Shown here one piece after another: positions 47,685 to 56,507 of a stretch of DNA of 64,000 nt. Each line of letters starts with the position of its first letter. Position 1 is the stretch's first letter. The stretch is from Corynebacterium propinquum DSM 44285. Lineage in GTDB: Bacteria > Actinomycetota > Actinomycetes > Mycobacteriales > Mycobacteriaceae. Location: the NCBI RefSeq assembly GCF_000375525.1, contig NZ_AQXC01000002.1:1-64000 (forward strand), given 5' to 3'. The translations under genes and the position numbers were made by a program. The notes beneath the pieces are model-generated. The model was not told the origin of the DNA. It ran no database searches and saw only the letters and a program-made list of their open reading frames with translations.

Positions 47685-48305
47685 ATGATCGCTGATTCTT
47701 TGGCGCGCGAGATTACTCAGCGCATCACGCGCGGGGATCTCCGCCCCGGCCAACGTTTGCCCGAAACCCGCCTTGCTCAACAGCTGGATTGTTCCCGGAA
47801 TTCCTTGCGTGAGGCTTTTCGCTTTCTGGCTAATGACGGGCTTGTCGTACACATTCCCAACCGGGGAGTATTCGTGCGCACCCTGACGGCCGAAGCAATC
47901 AGCGAAATATACACCTACCGCCGGATTGTCGAATGCGCCGCGGTCGCAGAATCCGATTTGGATGCCATCGACCTGTCCAGCCTGGACATGATTATTACTG
48001 AAGCGCGCCGGGCTGCCGAACATGATGATTGGCATGTTGTCGGCAGCCTTAACGCACAAGTGCATTTGGAATTGGTAGCACTAGCAGGGGTACCCCGGCT
48101 AGTGGAAGATATTCGCCCGGTGATTGCCCAAGCACGCATCGCCTTTTTGTCGCTGGCACAGCGCGATATTCACGAACCATTCATTTCCCGAAACGAGGAA
48201 ATCATCGAATTGCTACGCAAGAAACAGCGTGACGACGCCGTCGTTGCGCTGCGCAACTTGCTGAATACCGCGCAGCAACACGTGCTCGAACGCCTGGAAT
48301 CCTAG
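47685..48305 (+). CDS. GntR-family regulator with FCD domain
   Basis: A 206-residue protein. Winged-helix: LAREITQRITRGDLRPGQRLPETRLAQQLDCSRNSLREAFRFLANDGLV (short: GDLRPGQRLPE, CSRNSLREAFRFL), then PNRGVFVRTL and an FCD ligand domain with metal/ligand histidines (NAQVHLELVALAG). It is divergent from the pxp operon and the intergenic palindrome at 47513 is a likely site, so it probably senses 5-oxoproline or a product. I use the ATG at 47685. Confidence 0.85.
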   Translation: MIADSLAREITQRITRGDLRPGQRLPETRLAQQLDCSRNSLREAFRFLANDGLVVHIPNRGVFVRTLTAEAISEIYTYRRIVECAAVAESDLDAIDLSSLDMIITEARRAAEHDDWHVVGSLNAQVHLELVALAGVPRLVEDIRPVIAQARIAFLSLAQRDIHEPFISRNEEIIELLRKKQRDDAVVALRNLLNTAQQHVLERLES

Positions 48306-48324
48306 ATGCCGTTACACTAGGTAC

Positions 48325-49479
48325 ATGATGTTCCGACGCTATCGCCAAAACCGCCTGTTGCGGCAGCCGGACCTGTCGTTTCCTAGCTTGAGCCGGAAAG
48401 ATGCCGATCAGTTGCGCTCGTCGCTGCGTCGCCAGTTGGCAGCTGAGGGCGCGTCGATTCGCTTCGACGGCATGGCAGCGACCATTGAACACCCGCGACG
48501 GGGGCGGATGTCGGTGCGCCTGGATGATTTGGTGCGCCAAGTTGCAAGCTCACAACACCCGAAAGCAATCCCGAATTTGGCGGCATCGTTTATGACTGGA
48601 TTAGACGACGATACCTACATGGAACAGCTGGATACCGCGTCGTTGTATTCGCGGTTGCGCCTGCGTTTGGTCTCGACGCGGGATTTGAGCGCAGAAGAGC
48701 AAAAGGTCATTGACGCGGCCACGCTGTTTGATTTCACCAATGACACTTCCGCAACGATTGCGCTGGATACCGCATCTTCCATTCAGACGATTGCGTTAGA
48801 AAAGTTGGCTGAGATCGATGATGTCGATGCATTGGAGCGTGCCGCGCGGACGAACCTGCGTGAGGAATTACGCAATACTGACATTGACGTGCAGTTTCAT
48901 AACGGCCCCGTGGAATCGCCTGGCGCGTCGGCGTGGACGTTTGAATCGAGTTCGCACTATCTTGGCTCGGCGCCGTTGTTGCTCGAGGAATTTATCGATA
49001 TGTGGGCCCCAGAGATCGATACTACCAATGGTTTGTTGTTTTCCATGCCTACCCGGCACCTGTTGCTGGTCCGTTCGGTGACCGAGGGCACGGACTTGCT
49101 GGAAGGTATTTCCCGTATGGCGCCGGTGGCTGCTCAAATTGCGGATAGTGCAGAATCCACGGTGTCACCATTGGTACACGTTTACGACGACGGGGAGATC
49201 ACCACGATTTCCAATTGGACTCCCGGCAGCCAACAAATTGAGATCGCGCCTAATACGCACATTATGAACCAACTGATTAAAGGCGGTTTTGACCCACAAG
49301 CGGCGATCGAATCAGGTGGTGGCGTATGGGAATCTGGCGAATTGCCACCATTGCCGGATGATTTTGAGCTGCCGGATACCCCGGCCGATATTGATGAAGT
49401 CGATGGCGATGACAATGGCGAACCCGGCTTCGGTGACGATCGTGGCTTCGGCAACGATCACCCGCGTCGGGATACTTAA
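48325..49479 (+). CDS. Unknown protein, paralogue of the next gene
   Basis: A 384-residue soluble protein I do not recognise. A basic N-terminus (MMFRRYRQNRLLRQ) leads to an alpha/beta region. The block SSSHYLGSAPLLLEEFIDMW, GLLFSMPTRHLLLVRSVTEGTDLLEGI and VHVYDDGEITTIS (given in pieces) aligns with the same region of the 49518 product. The C-terminus from about 340 is acidic and Gly/Asp-rich. No signal peptide. It starts 20 bp after the GntR gene and converges on the PPE-like gene after its partner. Confidence 0.65.
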   Translation: MMFRRYRQNRLLRQPDLSFPSLSRKDADQLRSSLRRQLAAEGASIRFDGMAATIEHPRRGRMSVRLDDLVRQVASSQHPKAIPNLAASFMTGLDDDTYMEQLDTASLYSRLRLRLVSTRDLSAEEQKVIDAATLFDFTNDTSATIALDTASSIQTIALEKLAEIDDVDALERAARTNLREELRNTDIDVQFHNGPVESPGASAWTFESSSHYLGSAPLLLEEFIDMWAPEIDTTNGLLFSMPTRHLLLVRSVTEGTDLLEGISRMAPVAAQIADSAESTVSPLVHVYDDGEITTISNWTPGSQQIEIAPNTHIMNQLIKGGFDPQAAIESGGGVWESGELPPLPDDFELPDTPADIDEVDGDDNGEPGFGDDRGFGNDHPRRDT

Positions 49480-49517
49480 TTGCCACCATCAAAAACTGGT
49501 AGCACCCGCGAGGACAT

Positions 49518-50441
49518 ATGTGGCCGAAAAGGTTAAACCCGAAGCCAAAACTCACCTCTGCCCGCGGTAGAAAGCACTGGGGATTGCCCGCTGGGCAAGC
49601 AAAGGACCTGGAAGCAGAGCTGGAGACGACTCTCGGGGTCGCCGGGATAGCGATGCAGACTACTGGGCGTAAGATTCACCTGCGGTGGCGGGAAGGCCAT
49701 GAAACGAGCAGGGATTTAGCGCCCTTGCTAGAAAAGATATCGGCCGGTGCGCCTGTGCAGGCAACCGTGGATGTTTTTGTGTCGAATATTATTCGCACCG
49801 AGACCGATACGGTGGCGCGTGGGCTGAGTCTGTCTGAACTTTATCGTGGGGCGTATCTACACCTGGATGCCAAGCGTGGTGGTGAATGGGGAAGTTTTAG
49901 TTTCGACCTGGCGCGGTATCTGGTGGTTGGTAATGCGGGTAGTTACCTGCGGTTGCCAGCACACGTCGTACGTGAGATTGATGATGATATTCCCACGATT
50001 TTGGGTATTGCTCGGCGGAATCTTTTCCAGGCTTTAGATAATGCCGAGGTAGACGTACAACGTCGGCGCAGTGGGCCTGGTGGGGAATATGCCTATGTGC
50101 TGCGTTGCTCGAGCCCGCACTGGTCGTCTGCTCCGATATTTCTGGATTGGTGTGTGCAGCGTTTTATCCCCGGTGAAGATTTCAGTGCGGGGATTTTATT
50201 CGCCGTCCCACAGCCAGATATGGCGTTGTTTCGCCCGGTGACCTATGGCGATGATCTGGCAGAGGGAATGGCCACGATGGCAGGCGCGGCGTTGACACTT
50301 TTCGCTTCTGATAAGCGGGGTATTTCACCGCGCCTGCACGTCAGCGTTGAAGAAGAGATTCATACGATTTCTGATGTCACAGATAACAGTTACCTGCTGT
50401 ACCCAACGGATTACCTAGTTTCCCGAATTAAGGGGACCTAG
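49518..50441 (+). CDS. Unknown protein, paralogue of the preceding gene
   Basis: A 307-residue protein aligning with the previous one in the C-terminal half: SSPHWSSAPIFLDWCVQRF, GILFAVPQPDMALFRPVTYGDDLAEGM (short: GILFAVPQPDMALFRP), LHVSVEEEIHTIS. It lacks the acidic tail. Local duplication is likely, followed by strong divergence. Function unknown. No membrane segment. The basic start MWPKRLNPKPK resembles the paralogue's start. The gap between the two genes is 38 bp, so they are probably one operon. Confidence 0.65.
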   Translation: MWPKRLNPKPKLTSARGRKHWGLPAGQAKDLEAELETTLGVAGIAMQTTGRKIHLRWREGHETSRDLAPLLEKISAGAPVQATVDVFVSNIIRTETDTVARGLSLSELYRGAYLHLDAKRGGEWGSFSFDLARYLVVGNAGSYLRLPAHVVREIDDDIPTILGIARRNLFQALDNAEVDVQRRRSGPGGEYAYVLRCSSPHWSSAPIFLDWCVQRFIPGEDFSAGILFAVPQPDMALFRPVTYGDDLAEGMATMAGAALTLFASDKRGISPRLHVSVEEEIHTISDVTDNSYLLYPTDYLVSRIKGT

Positions 50442-50474
50442 GTGTGAGTGAACTGGTGTGCACAAGACTGTTGG

Positions 50475-52478
50475 TTAGTCGCGCACCCAGGCACCAATGA
50501 CACCGGGTACTACCGGACGACGTTCACCAAGCAATGCTTTTTGGTTGCCTTCGCGCTCGACCGCGGTGGTGACAGCTTTGGCCCGGCCTTGTGTGGAGTT
50601 GTTTCCGGAACCGGATTGCGGTTGCCCAGCACCACCCATCATCGGCATCATTCCGCGCCCCATGTGCCCGGAGTTAGAGCGCGAAGAGTGCCCTGACTGG
50701 GAACTACCATTGCCGGAAGCAGAATTTCCGTGTGGATTATGCCCGCTGTGGTTGCCAGATCCGTTGCCGGAGCTGCCGTGGTTTCCAGCCCCATTATTGG
50801 ATCCATGAGAACCGCTGTTTGCGCCTAGGCCACCATGCGCGTTGTGACCATTGTGTGCTCCTGGCGTGCCGGATGCTCCGGGATGTCCGGCTCCACCGGA
50901 TCCTCCAGCACCGCCAGCATAAGGAACAGTGCCGCCCGAACCAATAGGGCGGGCACTGAAAGAGTCACCGTGGTTAGTTCCGATAGCACCGGTTTGAGGT
51001 AGTCCTGGTGCGTTTATACCGCGTGAACCGGCACCTAGTGGCGTACCAGAATGACCGCCTCCACGACTTACACCGTTGCCGGTGGCGCCGTTTCCAATAC
51101 CCTGTATCCCTTGTCCGCCGAGGTTTGTGTTTGCCGCACCCACACCACCGACAGCGGATGGGTTGTGTCCGGCAGCTCCCGTAGTAGTTGGGGCAGAAGT
51201 GTTTCCGGCACCTAAAACACGAGATGCACCAGCATTCGGGGAATTGTTTGCTGGCATTGTGCTTGGTGCGCCGTCAAAACGATTGAGTCCTGGTGAAGCC
51301 GTGGGGCCGTGTCCAGGAGAAGGCGCTCCTGCGTGCTGGGCATTTACTGGATTCGTGGCTGCTGTGTGGGAACCAGCACCGGTTGCAGGTCCATTGGTAA
51401 CCGCGGGATTGGCGGTGGCAGCAGCATTGGTGTGGGCATTGGATTCGCCAACGTTGGAAAGCTGAGCTGCACCGTCATCTGCTGCGGCAAATGTTGCCTG
51501 GTTTGGTCCGTAATCCGCCACAACTTGCTGGACTTCACTGGGAAGTTGTACTGCATTGCGCGCTTGTTCTGCAGTAGAACCTGCAACTTCTGGTGCGATC
51601 GCTTCGTTTTCGCCGCCGCTTGCTTCGAGATGTGGAATGCTCAGACCAAGCAAACGGGGGACGGCTGGTTGTAGCGCGGCACTGAATTGGGCAGGGAATA
51701 GGTTTAAGTACGCTTCTTCGATCGCTTTACCATCTGCCGATGCTTGTTTCAGATTCACCGTGGTTTGCACAATTGTAGTGGTTTTTCGCGTGGTCTCAAT
51801 GGCATTGGCCAGGTTGTCGATGGTTCCCTTCATGATGTGGGAGTTGGCGTTGAGGATGCGACCAGTTTCTGCGAAGCCGCGGAGTTTTTCTGCTCCGGCA
51901 GAAATGGATTCTCCATAGTTGTTGGCCTCGAGCTCTGTAGCTACCTCTTCTAACCCATCAGAAATCTCGGAAGCCGTATCGCCAAGTTTTTGCCAGAGGT
52001 CGGCGTCATGATGCGCAGCAGAATCAACTGTAGATGAGAAATAGCTGGCCAGGAGATTGATATCTGGTACGCGGCCGATGGCTGGACTATTGATTCCCAC
52101 CGGGGCTGATTTGGCGGATGGCTCAGCTGCAGTGAAGAAGTTGATATGTCCGCCGGGCCGGCCGGAGTACATGTGGGTTAAGCTGCTTGAAAGAAATTCG
52201 TCTTGCTCATAGACAGCATCTGCCAAATTGTGCAGATTGTTAGCGGCCCAAGCAATTTTTTGCTCTAGCGCGTTGAATTCGTCTACCGCAGAACCTGGAT
52301 TGCCTGCAAGCGTCCTTCCGTGTTCTGCGGCGAGGAAACCGAGGCCAGGGATCTGTGAAAAGGCTGTCGATAGTTGTGAACGCCCAGAATCTTGACTTGC
52401 GTAGAATGCCAACTTAGACAAGTTCTTTAACTTTTCCTGACTAGTCGACAGCGAATCGATTGAAATATTGAGTCCCAT
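50475..52478 (-). CDS. PPE/WXG-like protein with Gly/Asn/His-rich C-terminus
   Basis: A 667-residue protein. The first 260 residues are predicted helical without membrane segments or signal peptide (FNALEQKIAWAANNLHNLADAVYEQDEFL, given as EQKIAWAANNLHNLAD), like helical ESX substrates. Residues about 310-640 are low complexity (Gly, Ala, Asn, Ser, His, with GHNAHGGLGANSG-type blocks). The end MMPMMGGAGQ... and GNQKALLGERRPVVPGVIG resembles the conserved tail of actinobacterial PPE-like proteins. A type VII secretion link is inferred; no ESX machinery lies in the window. Confidence 0.6.
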   Translation of the reverse strand: MGLNISIDSLSTSQEKLKNLSKLAFYASQDSGRSQLSTAFSQIPGLGFLAAEHGRTLAGNPGSAVDEFNALEQKIAWAANNLHNLADAVYEQDEFLSSSLTHMYSGRPGGHINFFTAAEPSAKSAPVGINSPAIGRVPDINLLASYFSSTVDSAAHHDADLWQKLGDTASEISDGLEEVATELEANNYGESISAGAEKLRGFAETGRILNANSHIMKGTIDNLANAIETTRKTTTIVQTTVNLKQASADGKAIEEAYLNLFPAQFSAALQPAVPRLLGLSIPHLEASGGENEAIAPEVAGSTAEQARNAVQLPSEVQQVVADYGPNQATFAAADDGAAQLSNVGESNAHTNAAATANPAVTNGPATGAGSHTAATNPVNAQHAGAPSPGHGPTASPGLNRFDGAPSTMPANNSPNAGASRVLGAGNTSAPTTTGAAGHNPSAVGGVGAANTNLGGQGIQGIGNGATGNGVSRGGGHSGTPLGAGSRGINAPGLPQTGAIGTNHGDSFSARPIGSGGTVPYAGGAGGSGGAGHPGASGTPGAHNGHNAHGGLGANSGSHGSNNGAGNHGSSGNGSGNHSGHNPHGNSASGNGSSQSGHSSRSNSGHMGRGMMPMMGGAGQPQSGSGNNSTQGRAKAVTTAVEREGNQKALLGERRPVVPGVIGAWVRD

Positions 52479-52499
52479 AGTGCATCCCCCAGTTCAAGT

Positions 52500-53159
52500 T
52501 TATTTAAGGACGATTTTTTCTAAGTAATTTAGGGCAAGTGCGCAGCTTTCTTGCATCGATAATCCTCGGAATTTGCCGTGATCACCGATGTCAATTCGGC
52601 CCTCAACTGTTTCGATGCCAGCGGTGCACTCATTACTATGAATTAATTCTCGGAAATGAACATCAGGTAGTACCGATTCCAATGGCATATCGATGAGTTC
52701 ACCTCTTTCTCCGATATCTGTCTTCGAATGGTTATCGACCGTGATAGTTATACTCCCTGCTTCACCCCTATGGTGTGATTCGTTTTTGTCTGCCGATCGT
52801 CCAAGCGAGCAGACGTTAAATGATCCATACTCACGCGTCTCTGAATGGTCCGGGTGAAAATGCAGCCCGGCTTTCTCCCACACCTCATCGGGTGCTTCGT
52901 CGCAGAGGTTGAATAATTCGAAGCCTGGGGCAAGCCGGTCGGTGGGACCGCGCTCTGGTACCCAGTCAGCGAACTCCACGTTCTGTTCTGAAGAGTTCTG
53001 AGCTGAATCCTCTCGTGCCGCAGACCCGGTGTCTGCAGTCTTATCTGAATCATGGCTTAATTCATCTTGTGCGTCAGTGGAAGCACCATTTGGGCTGCAC
53101 CCGGCAACCAGGACGCCGGTTAGCACCGTCGTCGCCAAGCCTATTCGGTTCCAGCTCAT
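52500..53159 (-). CDS. DUF3558-like lipoprotein
   Basis: About 219 residues from the ATG at 53159 (MSWNRIGLATTVLTG), preceded by AAGGGG. Lipobox VLVAGC, then an Asp/Ser-rich linker, then a domain with FELFNLCDEAPDEVWEKAGLHF, SFNVCSLGRS, NECTAGIETVEG and MQESCALALNYL. The C...P..V...AGL opening and the four cysteines fit the DUF3558 lipoproteins of actinobacteria, which often accompany PPE-like genes as here (22 bp upstream of it). A surface or envelope role is inferred. Confidence 0.7.
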   Translation of the reverse strand: MSWNRIGLATTVLTGVLVAGCSPNGASTDAQDELSHDSDKTADTGSAAREDSAQNSSEQNVEFADWVPERGPTDRLAPGFELFNLCDEAPDEVWEKAGLHFHPDHSETREYGSFNVCSLGRSADKNESHHRGEAGSITITVDNHSKTDIGERGELIDMPLESVLPDVHFRELIHSNECTAGIETVEGRIDIGDHGKFRGLSMQESCALALNYLEKIVLK

Positions 53160-53299
53160 CGAATTCCCCTTTTCTTTCACAACCGCGTGGCCTTGGTCAT
53201 TAGCGGAGTAGTGGTCTCACAATGTGGTTAGACTTTGTGGTTTGGTTCAGGGTTCCCAAGAAAAGAAAATATTTCAGTTCCTGCGGAACCCCGGGTATA
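53160..53299 (-). promoter_or_regulatory. Leader of the lipoprotein/PPE-like operon
   Basis: On the minus strand a small hairpin GTTCC-GCA-GGAAC (53277-53289) is followed by the T-rich ATATTTTCTTTTCTT, which could end any RNA coming from the structured region upstream. Beyond it there are about 90 bp to the lipoprotein start, enough for a separate promoter. I see no strong -35/-10 pair. Confidence 0.35.
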
Positions 53300-53758
53300 C
53301 GCGAAAGCGCCCCAGACCAACACCGTGGTGAGATCTGGGGCGCTCTCGCGAACCAAACGCTATGGAATTTTCTAAATCAGCCGGATTCCGGCCCGAGCAA
53401 TCGATGCGGTGCATTGATTGCTTTAAACCCCCTGTGGGCCGGAATCCTGTCGCCTTCTGGAAAGCGCCCCCGAAAGCGCTTTCCGAGAGCACGCTGGCGA
53501 TACACGAAATAGCCCCCAACGTGTATCCGCTGAATAGGCGGTCCCGGCCGCAACCACTTCTCGGGCCTCCTTGGTCTTCGCAGGCTGTGCCCGAGCAATT
53601 GATGCAGTCCTTGACCCCGAGACGTGCCAATCAGCGAATAAGCCTTGGCCACCGCGGTTAGCAGCGTTCCCCCAATACACGCTAGCCACGCCAAAGCTTA
53701 ACGCTGAATCGGTCGCCTGCATGAGGCCGTTCCGGAGTAACTGCATCAATGATCCCCC
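53300..53758. ncRNA. Candidate large structured RNA: array of nested inverted repeats
   Basis: Six strong stems in 459 bp. A 53300-53350: 16 of 17 pairs. B 53383-53394/53436-53447: 12 of 12, enclosing C 53396-53407/53411-53422: 11 of 12. D 53459-53467/53476-53484: 9 of 9. E 53499-53506/53520-53527: 8 of 8. F 53560-53566/53589-53595: 7 of 7. G 53598-53608/53740-53750: 11 of 11, enclosing H CAGCG-AAGC-TTGG pairing at 53632-53648/53691-53706. Loops carry five C5 runs on the plus strand. CCCGAGCAATYGATGC appears twice. Frames here are broken by the stems' logic and no protein family is seen. Strand and transcription are unknown. Confidence 0.4.
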
Positions 53759-54095
53759 GCTTATTGCCGGTGATTACAAACGTGCTCTCAGCGAATGATC
53801 AAGCGATTGTGATCCGTTCGCCAGGATTTATTGTGCATGAAACCCCGTGATTTGTCCCACCAGGGGCAGTGCTGTGAGATTATGTGATTAATCAACAAAG
53901 TTCGATAAGTATCAAATATAAATATTGGTTCGGGGATGTGTTCGAAGGCAATTTTAAATGTGAAATTTTTGTTAAAAAACAACTGGTTGCGGTGGGTTTT
54001 GCTATGTACATCCATTCGAATGTTTAGTATTTTCCAAGGGCAGTGTCATTAAAACGGACAATCTACAGTTTTCCTATGGTTTGAGCCCAGGGCGG
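53759..54095. other. AT-rich intergenic stretch
   Basis: No gene is supported. The centre (53880-54050) is AT-rich, contrasting with flanks, and contains promoter-like strings: TTGTTA with TATGTA about 30 bases on (plus strand), and TTGATT with CATAAT (minus strand). It could drive the structured region on one side and the hairpins at 54096-54224 on the other. Confidence 0.3.
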
Positions 54096-54224
54096 TTCAC
54101 GGTGGAGCTGGAGGAGTAGCGTGCCCCGTGAATGATTTTCGAGGGGCGGGAGCCTGTTCGAACCAAGGGGTGACCATCACTGTCAGAAGTGCCGCTGATG
54201 GGGAGATGTAACGGCTCCCGGTTT
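54096..54224. other. Second structured stretch downstream of yjdM
   Basis: TTCACGG/CCGTGAA (54096-54102/54126-54132) and an 8-bp stem CGGGAGCC/GGCTCCCG (54147-54154/54213-54220) with a 58-base loop, followed on the plus strand by GTTTTA. On the minus strand it lies 3' of yjdM and could end that transcript. On the plus strand it could be the end of a short RNA. No known riboswitch consensus fits. Confidence 0.35.
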
Positions 54225-54310
54225 TACCCTAATTTGGGGGTCCGAGCGCTGCAGTGGATCTTATCCAAATTGGAATAAAACGCTTCTCAAGCGGCACCGA
54301 ATCTGAGATT

Positions 54311-54676
54311 TTAAGACTTCTTTACGACAGCTGGCTTCAACGTCATCGCGCCGAAACCATCGATCTTGCAATCGATGTTGTGGTCTTCAAGGCCCGTCCC
54401 AGCATCGAAATTGAGCCGGATATTACGCACTTTTGTGCCAGACTTCAGCGCCTGCTGAGCGCCTTTGACCTTCACAGTTTGGGTAATCGTAATGGAGTCA
54501 CCGTCGGCAAGCTCATTGCCCACGCTGTCCTTAATAACTGAGTTGGAAGGCGTCGTGGCCTCGTCATGTGAATCAGTGCTTGGGTTCCACTCGTGTGCAC
54601 ACTCGGGGCAGACGATCATGGGTGGGAGTTCGTAGGTGAACTCGCTGGTGCATTTGGGGCAAGCTGGCAAAGTCAT
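54311..54676 (-). CDS. yjdM: YjdM (PhnA-type) zinc-ribbon protein
   Basis: A 121-residue protein. N-terminal zinc ribbon with two CxxC pairs (PACPKCTSEFTYE and IVCPECAHEW), then the PhnA core domain: SVIKDSVGNELADGDSITITQTVKVKG (short: VKDSVGNELADGDS-like) and the closing CKIDGFGAMTLKPAVVKK. The family was named after E. coli phosphonate genes but has no proven phosphonate role. Monocistronic by appearance. Confidence 0.88.
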   Translation of the reverse strand: MTLPACPKCTSEFTYELPPMIVCPECAHEWNPSTDSHDEATTPSNSVIKDSVGNELADGDSITITQTVKVKGAQQALKSGTKVRNIRLNFDAGTGLEDHNIDCKIDGFGAMTLKPAVVKKS

Positions 54677-54801
54677 TGGCTAATAATAACTGGCAGATCC
54701 CCGAACACAGGAATTAATAGCGACCAAAATTAGCGGCCATGCACCGAATGAGCTGTCGCTGTTGCAACGGCCCTCTGAACTCAAGAGACACTAGCGGACG
54801 C

Positions 54802-54830
54802 AAAACGCCCCGGGCAGTAAGCCCGGGGCG
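54802..54830 (-). terminator. Intrinsic terminator of fumC
   Basis: A perfect 10-bp GC-rich stem CGCCCCGGGC/GCCCGGGGCG with loop TTACT on the minus strand, followed by TTTTGCG, about 100 bp after the fumC stop. A second weaker stem GTAGGT/ACCTAC lies between. Confidence 0.88.
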
Positions 54831-54929
54831 CGACATCGATGCAACGCTGCGAACATAGCGGCGCTACGTAGGTGGTGCTGCGTTCACAGCTACCTACATT
54901 AAGAGCTGGAGTTGGGAGCCAGCGGTGCG

Positions 54930-56333
54930 CTAGAAGCGATCGCGGTCCGTGTTCGCCATGGCCAGAACGTCGAGACGCTTGTCCAGCTCTTCTTCAGACA
55001 AGTCGTCGCCAACGAAGCCCAGGTCAATGACGGCCTCACGGATGGTGATTTCCTTGGCGAGTGCGTGCTTAGCCACCTTTGCGGCGTTCTCGTAACCGAT
55101 CGCCGAGTTCAGCGGGGTCACAATCGATGGGGAAGACTGCGCGGAAGTCTTCATTATCTCGCGGTTTGGCTCAATGTCATCAATCAGGCGCTCAGCACAT
55201 ACGCGGGAAGTATTTGCCAGCAGGCGAGCTGATTCCAGAACATTGCGGGCCATCATCGGGATAAAGACGTTCAACTCAAACTGACCCTGGGTACCACCGA
55301 AGGCAACAGCGGCATCGTTACCAATGACCTGGGCGGAAACCTGGGTAGCGGTCTCACACAGAACCGGGTTGACCTTACCCGGCATGATGGAAGAACCAGG
55401 CTGCAGATCAGCCAGACGAATCTCGCCCAGGCCAGTCAGTGGACCAGAACCCATCAAGCGGATGTCGTTGGTGATCTTGTACAACGAGCCAGCGACGACC
55501 TTCATAGCACCAGAAAATTCCACCAGTGCGTCGCGGTTGGCCTGTGCCTCGAAGTGATCGACGGCCTCGCGCAGTTCGTCGAGATCTGTCAGCTTATTGA
55601 GCTCCTCGGTAACCTGTGCACCGAAGTCAGCGGACGTGTTCAGGCCGGTTCCGGTAGCAGTACCGCCGATAGGCAGTTCACCCAGGCGTGGCAGGGTGGC
55701 CTTGATGCGCTCGATGCCCAACTCGATCTGGCGAGCATAACCGCCGAATTCCTGTCCCAAGGTGACAGGCACGGCGTCCATCAAGTGGGTGCGGCCGGAC
55801 TTCACGACGTCCTTCCATTCCTTGGCCTTATTCAACAGCGAATCGTGCAGCTGTTGGAGACCAGGGATCAGATCTTTCACGGCAGCTTCGGTTGCTGCGA
55901 CGTGGGTAGCCGTCGGGAAGGTGTCGTTCGAGGACTGGCCCATGTTGACGTCATCGTTTGGGTGGACCTCGGTGCCAGCCTGCTTTGCCAAGGAGGCGAT
56001 GACCTCGTTGGTGTTCATGTTCGACGAAGTGCCGGAACCAGTCTGGAAAACGTCGATTGGGAATTCGTCGTCGTACTTGCCGGACGCAATATCCTTAGCA
56101 GCGGCAATGATGGCATCGGCCTTGTCGGCATCCAGCGAGCCGTTGTTCTTATTAACCTGCGCACAGGCAGCCTTGAGAAGCCCCATCGCGCGGATCTGTG
56201 CAGACTCTAGCCCACGACCAGAAATAGGGAAGTTCTGCACCGCACGCTGGGTTTGTGCACGCCACAAAGCGTTTTTCGGAACCTTAACTTCGCCCATCGT
56301 GTCGTGTTCGATGCGGTATTCTTGCTCGGTCAT
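54930..56333 (-). CDS. fumC: Fumarate hydratase, class II
   Basis: A 467-residue TCA-cycle enzyme, Fe-independent. [16 protein letters not shown] at the start, [32 protein letters not shown] (short: [12 protein letters not shown]), [16 protein letters not shown], and the fumarase/aspartase signature [12 protein letters not shown]. The EHDTMGEV opening fits FumC rather than AspA. In M. tuberculosis fum also neighbours glpX. Preceded by its own 174-bp leader from glpX. Confidence 0.94.
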   Translation of the reverse strand: MTEQEYRIEHDTMGEVKVPKNALWRAQTQRAVQNFPISGRGLESAQIRAMGLLKAACAQVNKNNGSLDADKADAIIAAAKDIASGKYDDEFPIDVFQTGSGTSSNMNTNEVIASLAKQAGTEVHPNDDVNMGQSSNDTFPTATHVAATEAAVKDLIPGLQQLHDSLLNKAKEWKDVVKSGRTHLMDAVPVTLGQEFGGYARQIELGIERIKATLPRLGELPIGGTATGTGLNTSADFGAQVTEELNKLTDLDELREAVDHFEAQANRDALVEFSGAMKVVAGSLYKITNDIRLMGSGPLTGLGEIRLADLQPGSSIMPGKVNPVLCETATQVSAQVIGNDAAVAFGGTQGQFELNVFIPMMARNVLESARLLANTSRVCAERLIDDIEPNREIMKTSAQSSPSIVTPLNSAIGYENAAKVAKHALAKEITIREAVIDLGFVGDDLSEEELDKRLDVLAMANTDRDRF

Positions 56334-56507
56334 TTTCTCACCTTCAACTCAATACGTAAGTGCGTAATACGTGCAAATGTGCATCTGTGTAGTCATGCAC
56401 CGGGCCAAGCTGTGAACGTCAAGCCGTGAACTTGAGGCATAAGCTTAAGCCCGTGCTTCCTACCAGTATTCCAGCGTTTGGGAATTATTTCCCGTAGAAG
56501 TTACTGA

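Noticed and set aside
53377..53798. Overlapping ORFs of 75-118 codons on both strands in the structured region
   Set aside because: They arise from GC-rich inverted repeats, have no family resemblance and no ribosome sites; overlapping frames on both strands argue against coding.
54096..54125. Minus-strand string CAGCTCCACC resembling a tmRNA 3' end
   Set aside because: No T arm directly upstream of it, no pairing 5' GGGGCTG half and no tag reading frame; the TTCGAAC found 50 bases away does not fit the geometry.
54147..54220. tRNA-like piece on the minus strand (GGGAGCC acceptor, TTCGAAC loop)
   Set aside because: No D-loop GG, no proper T stem and no anticodon arm; it is only an inverted repeat.
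56403..56435. Direct repeat AAGCYGTGAAC between fumC and glpX
   Set aside because: Two short imperfect copies, not enough to claim a site; no palindrome.
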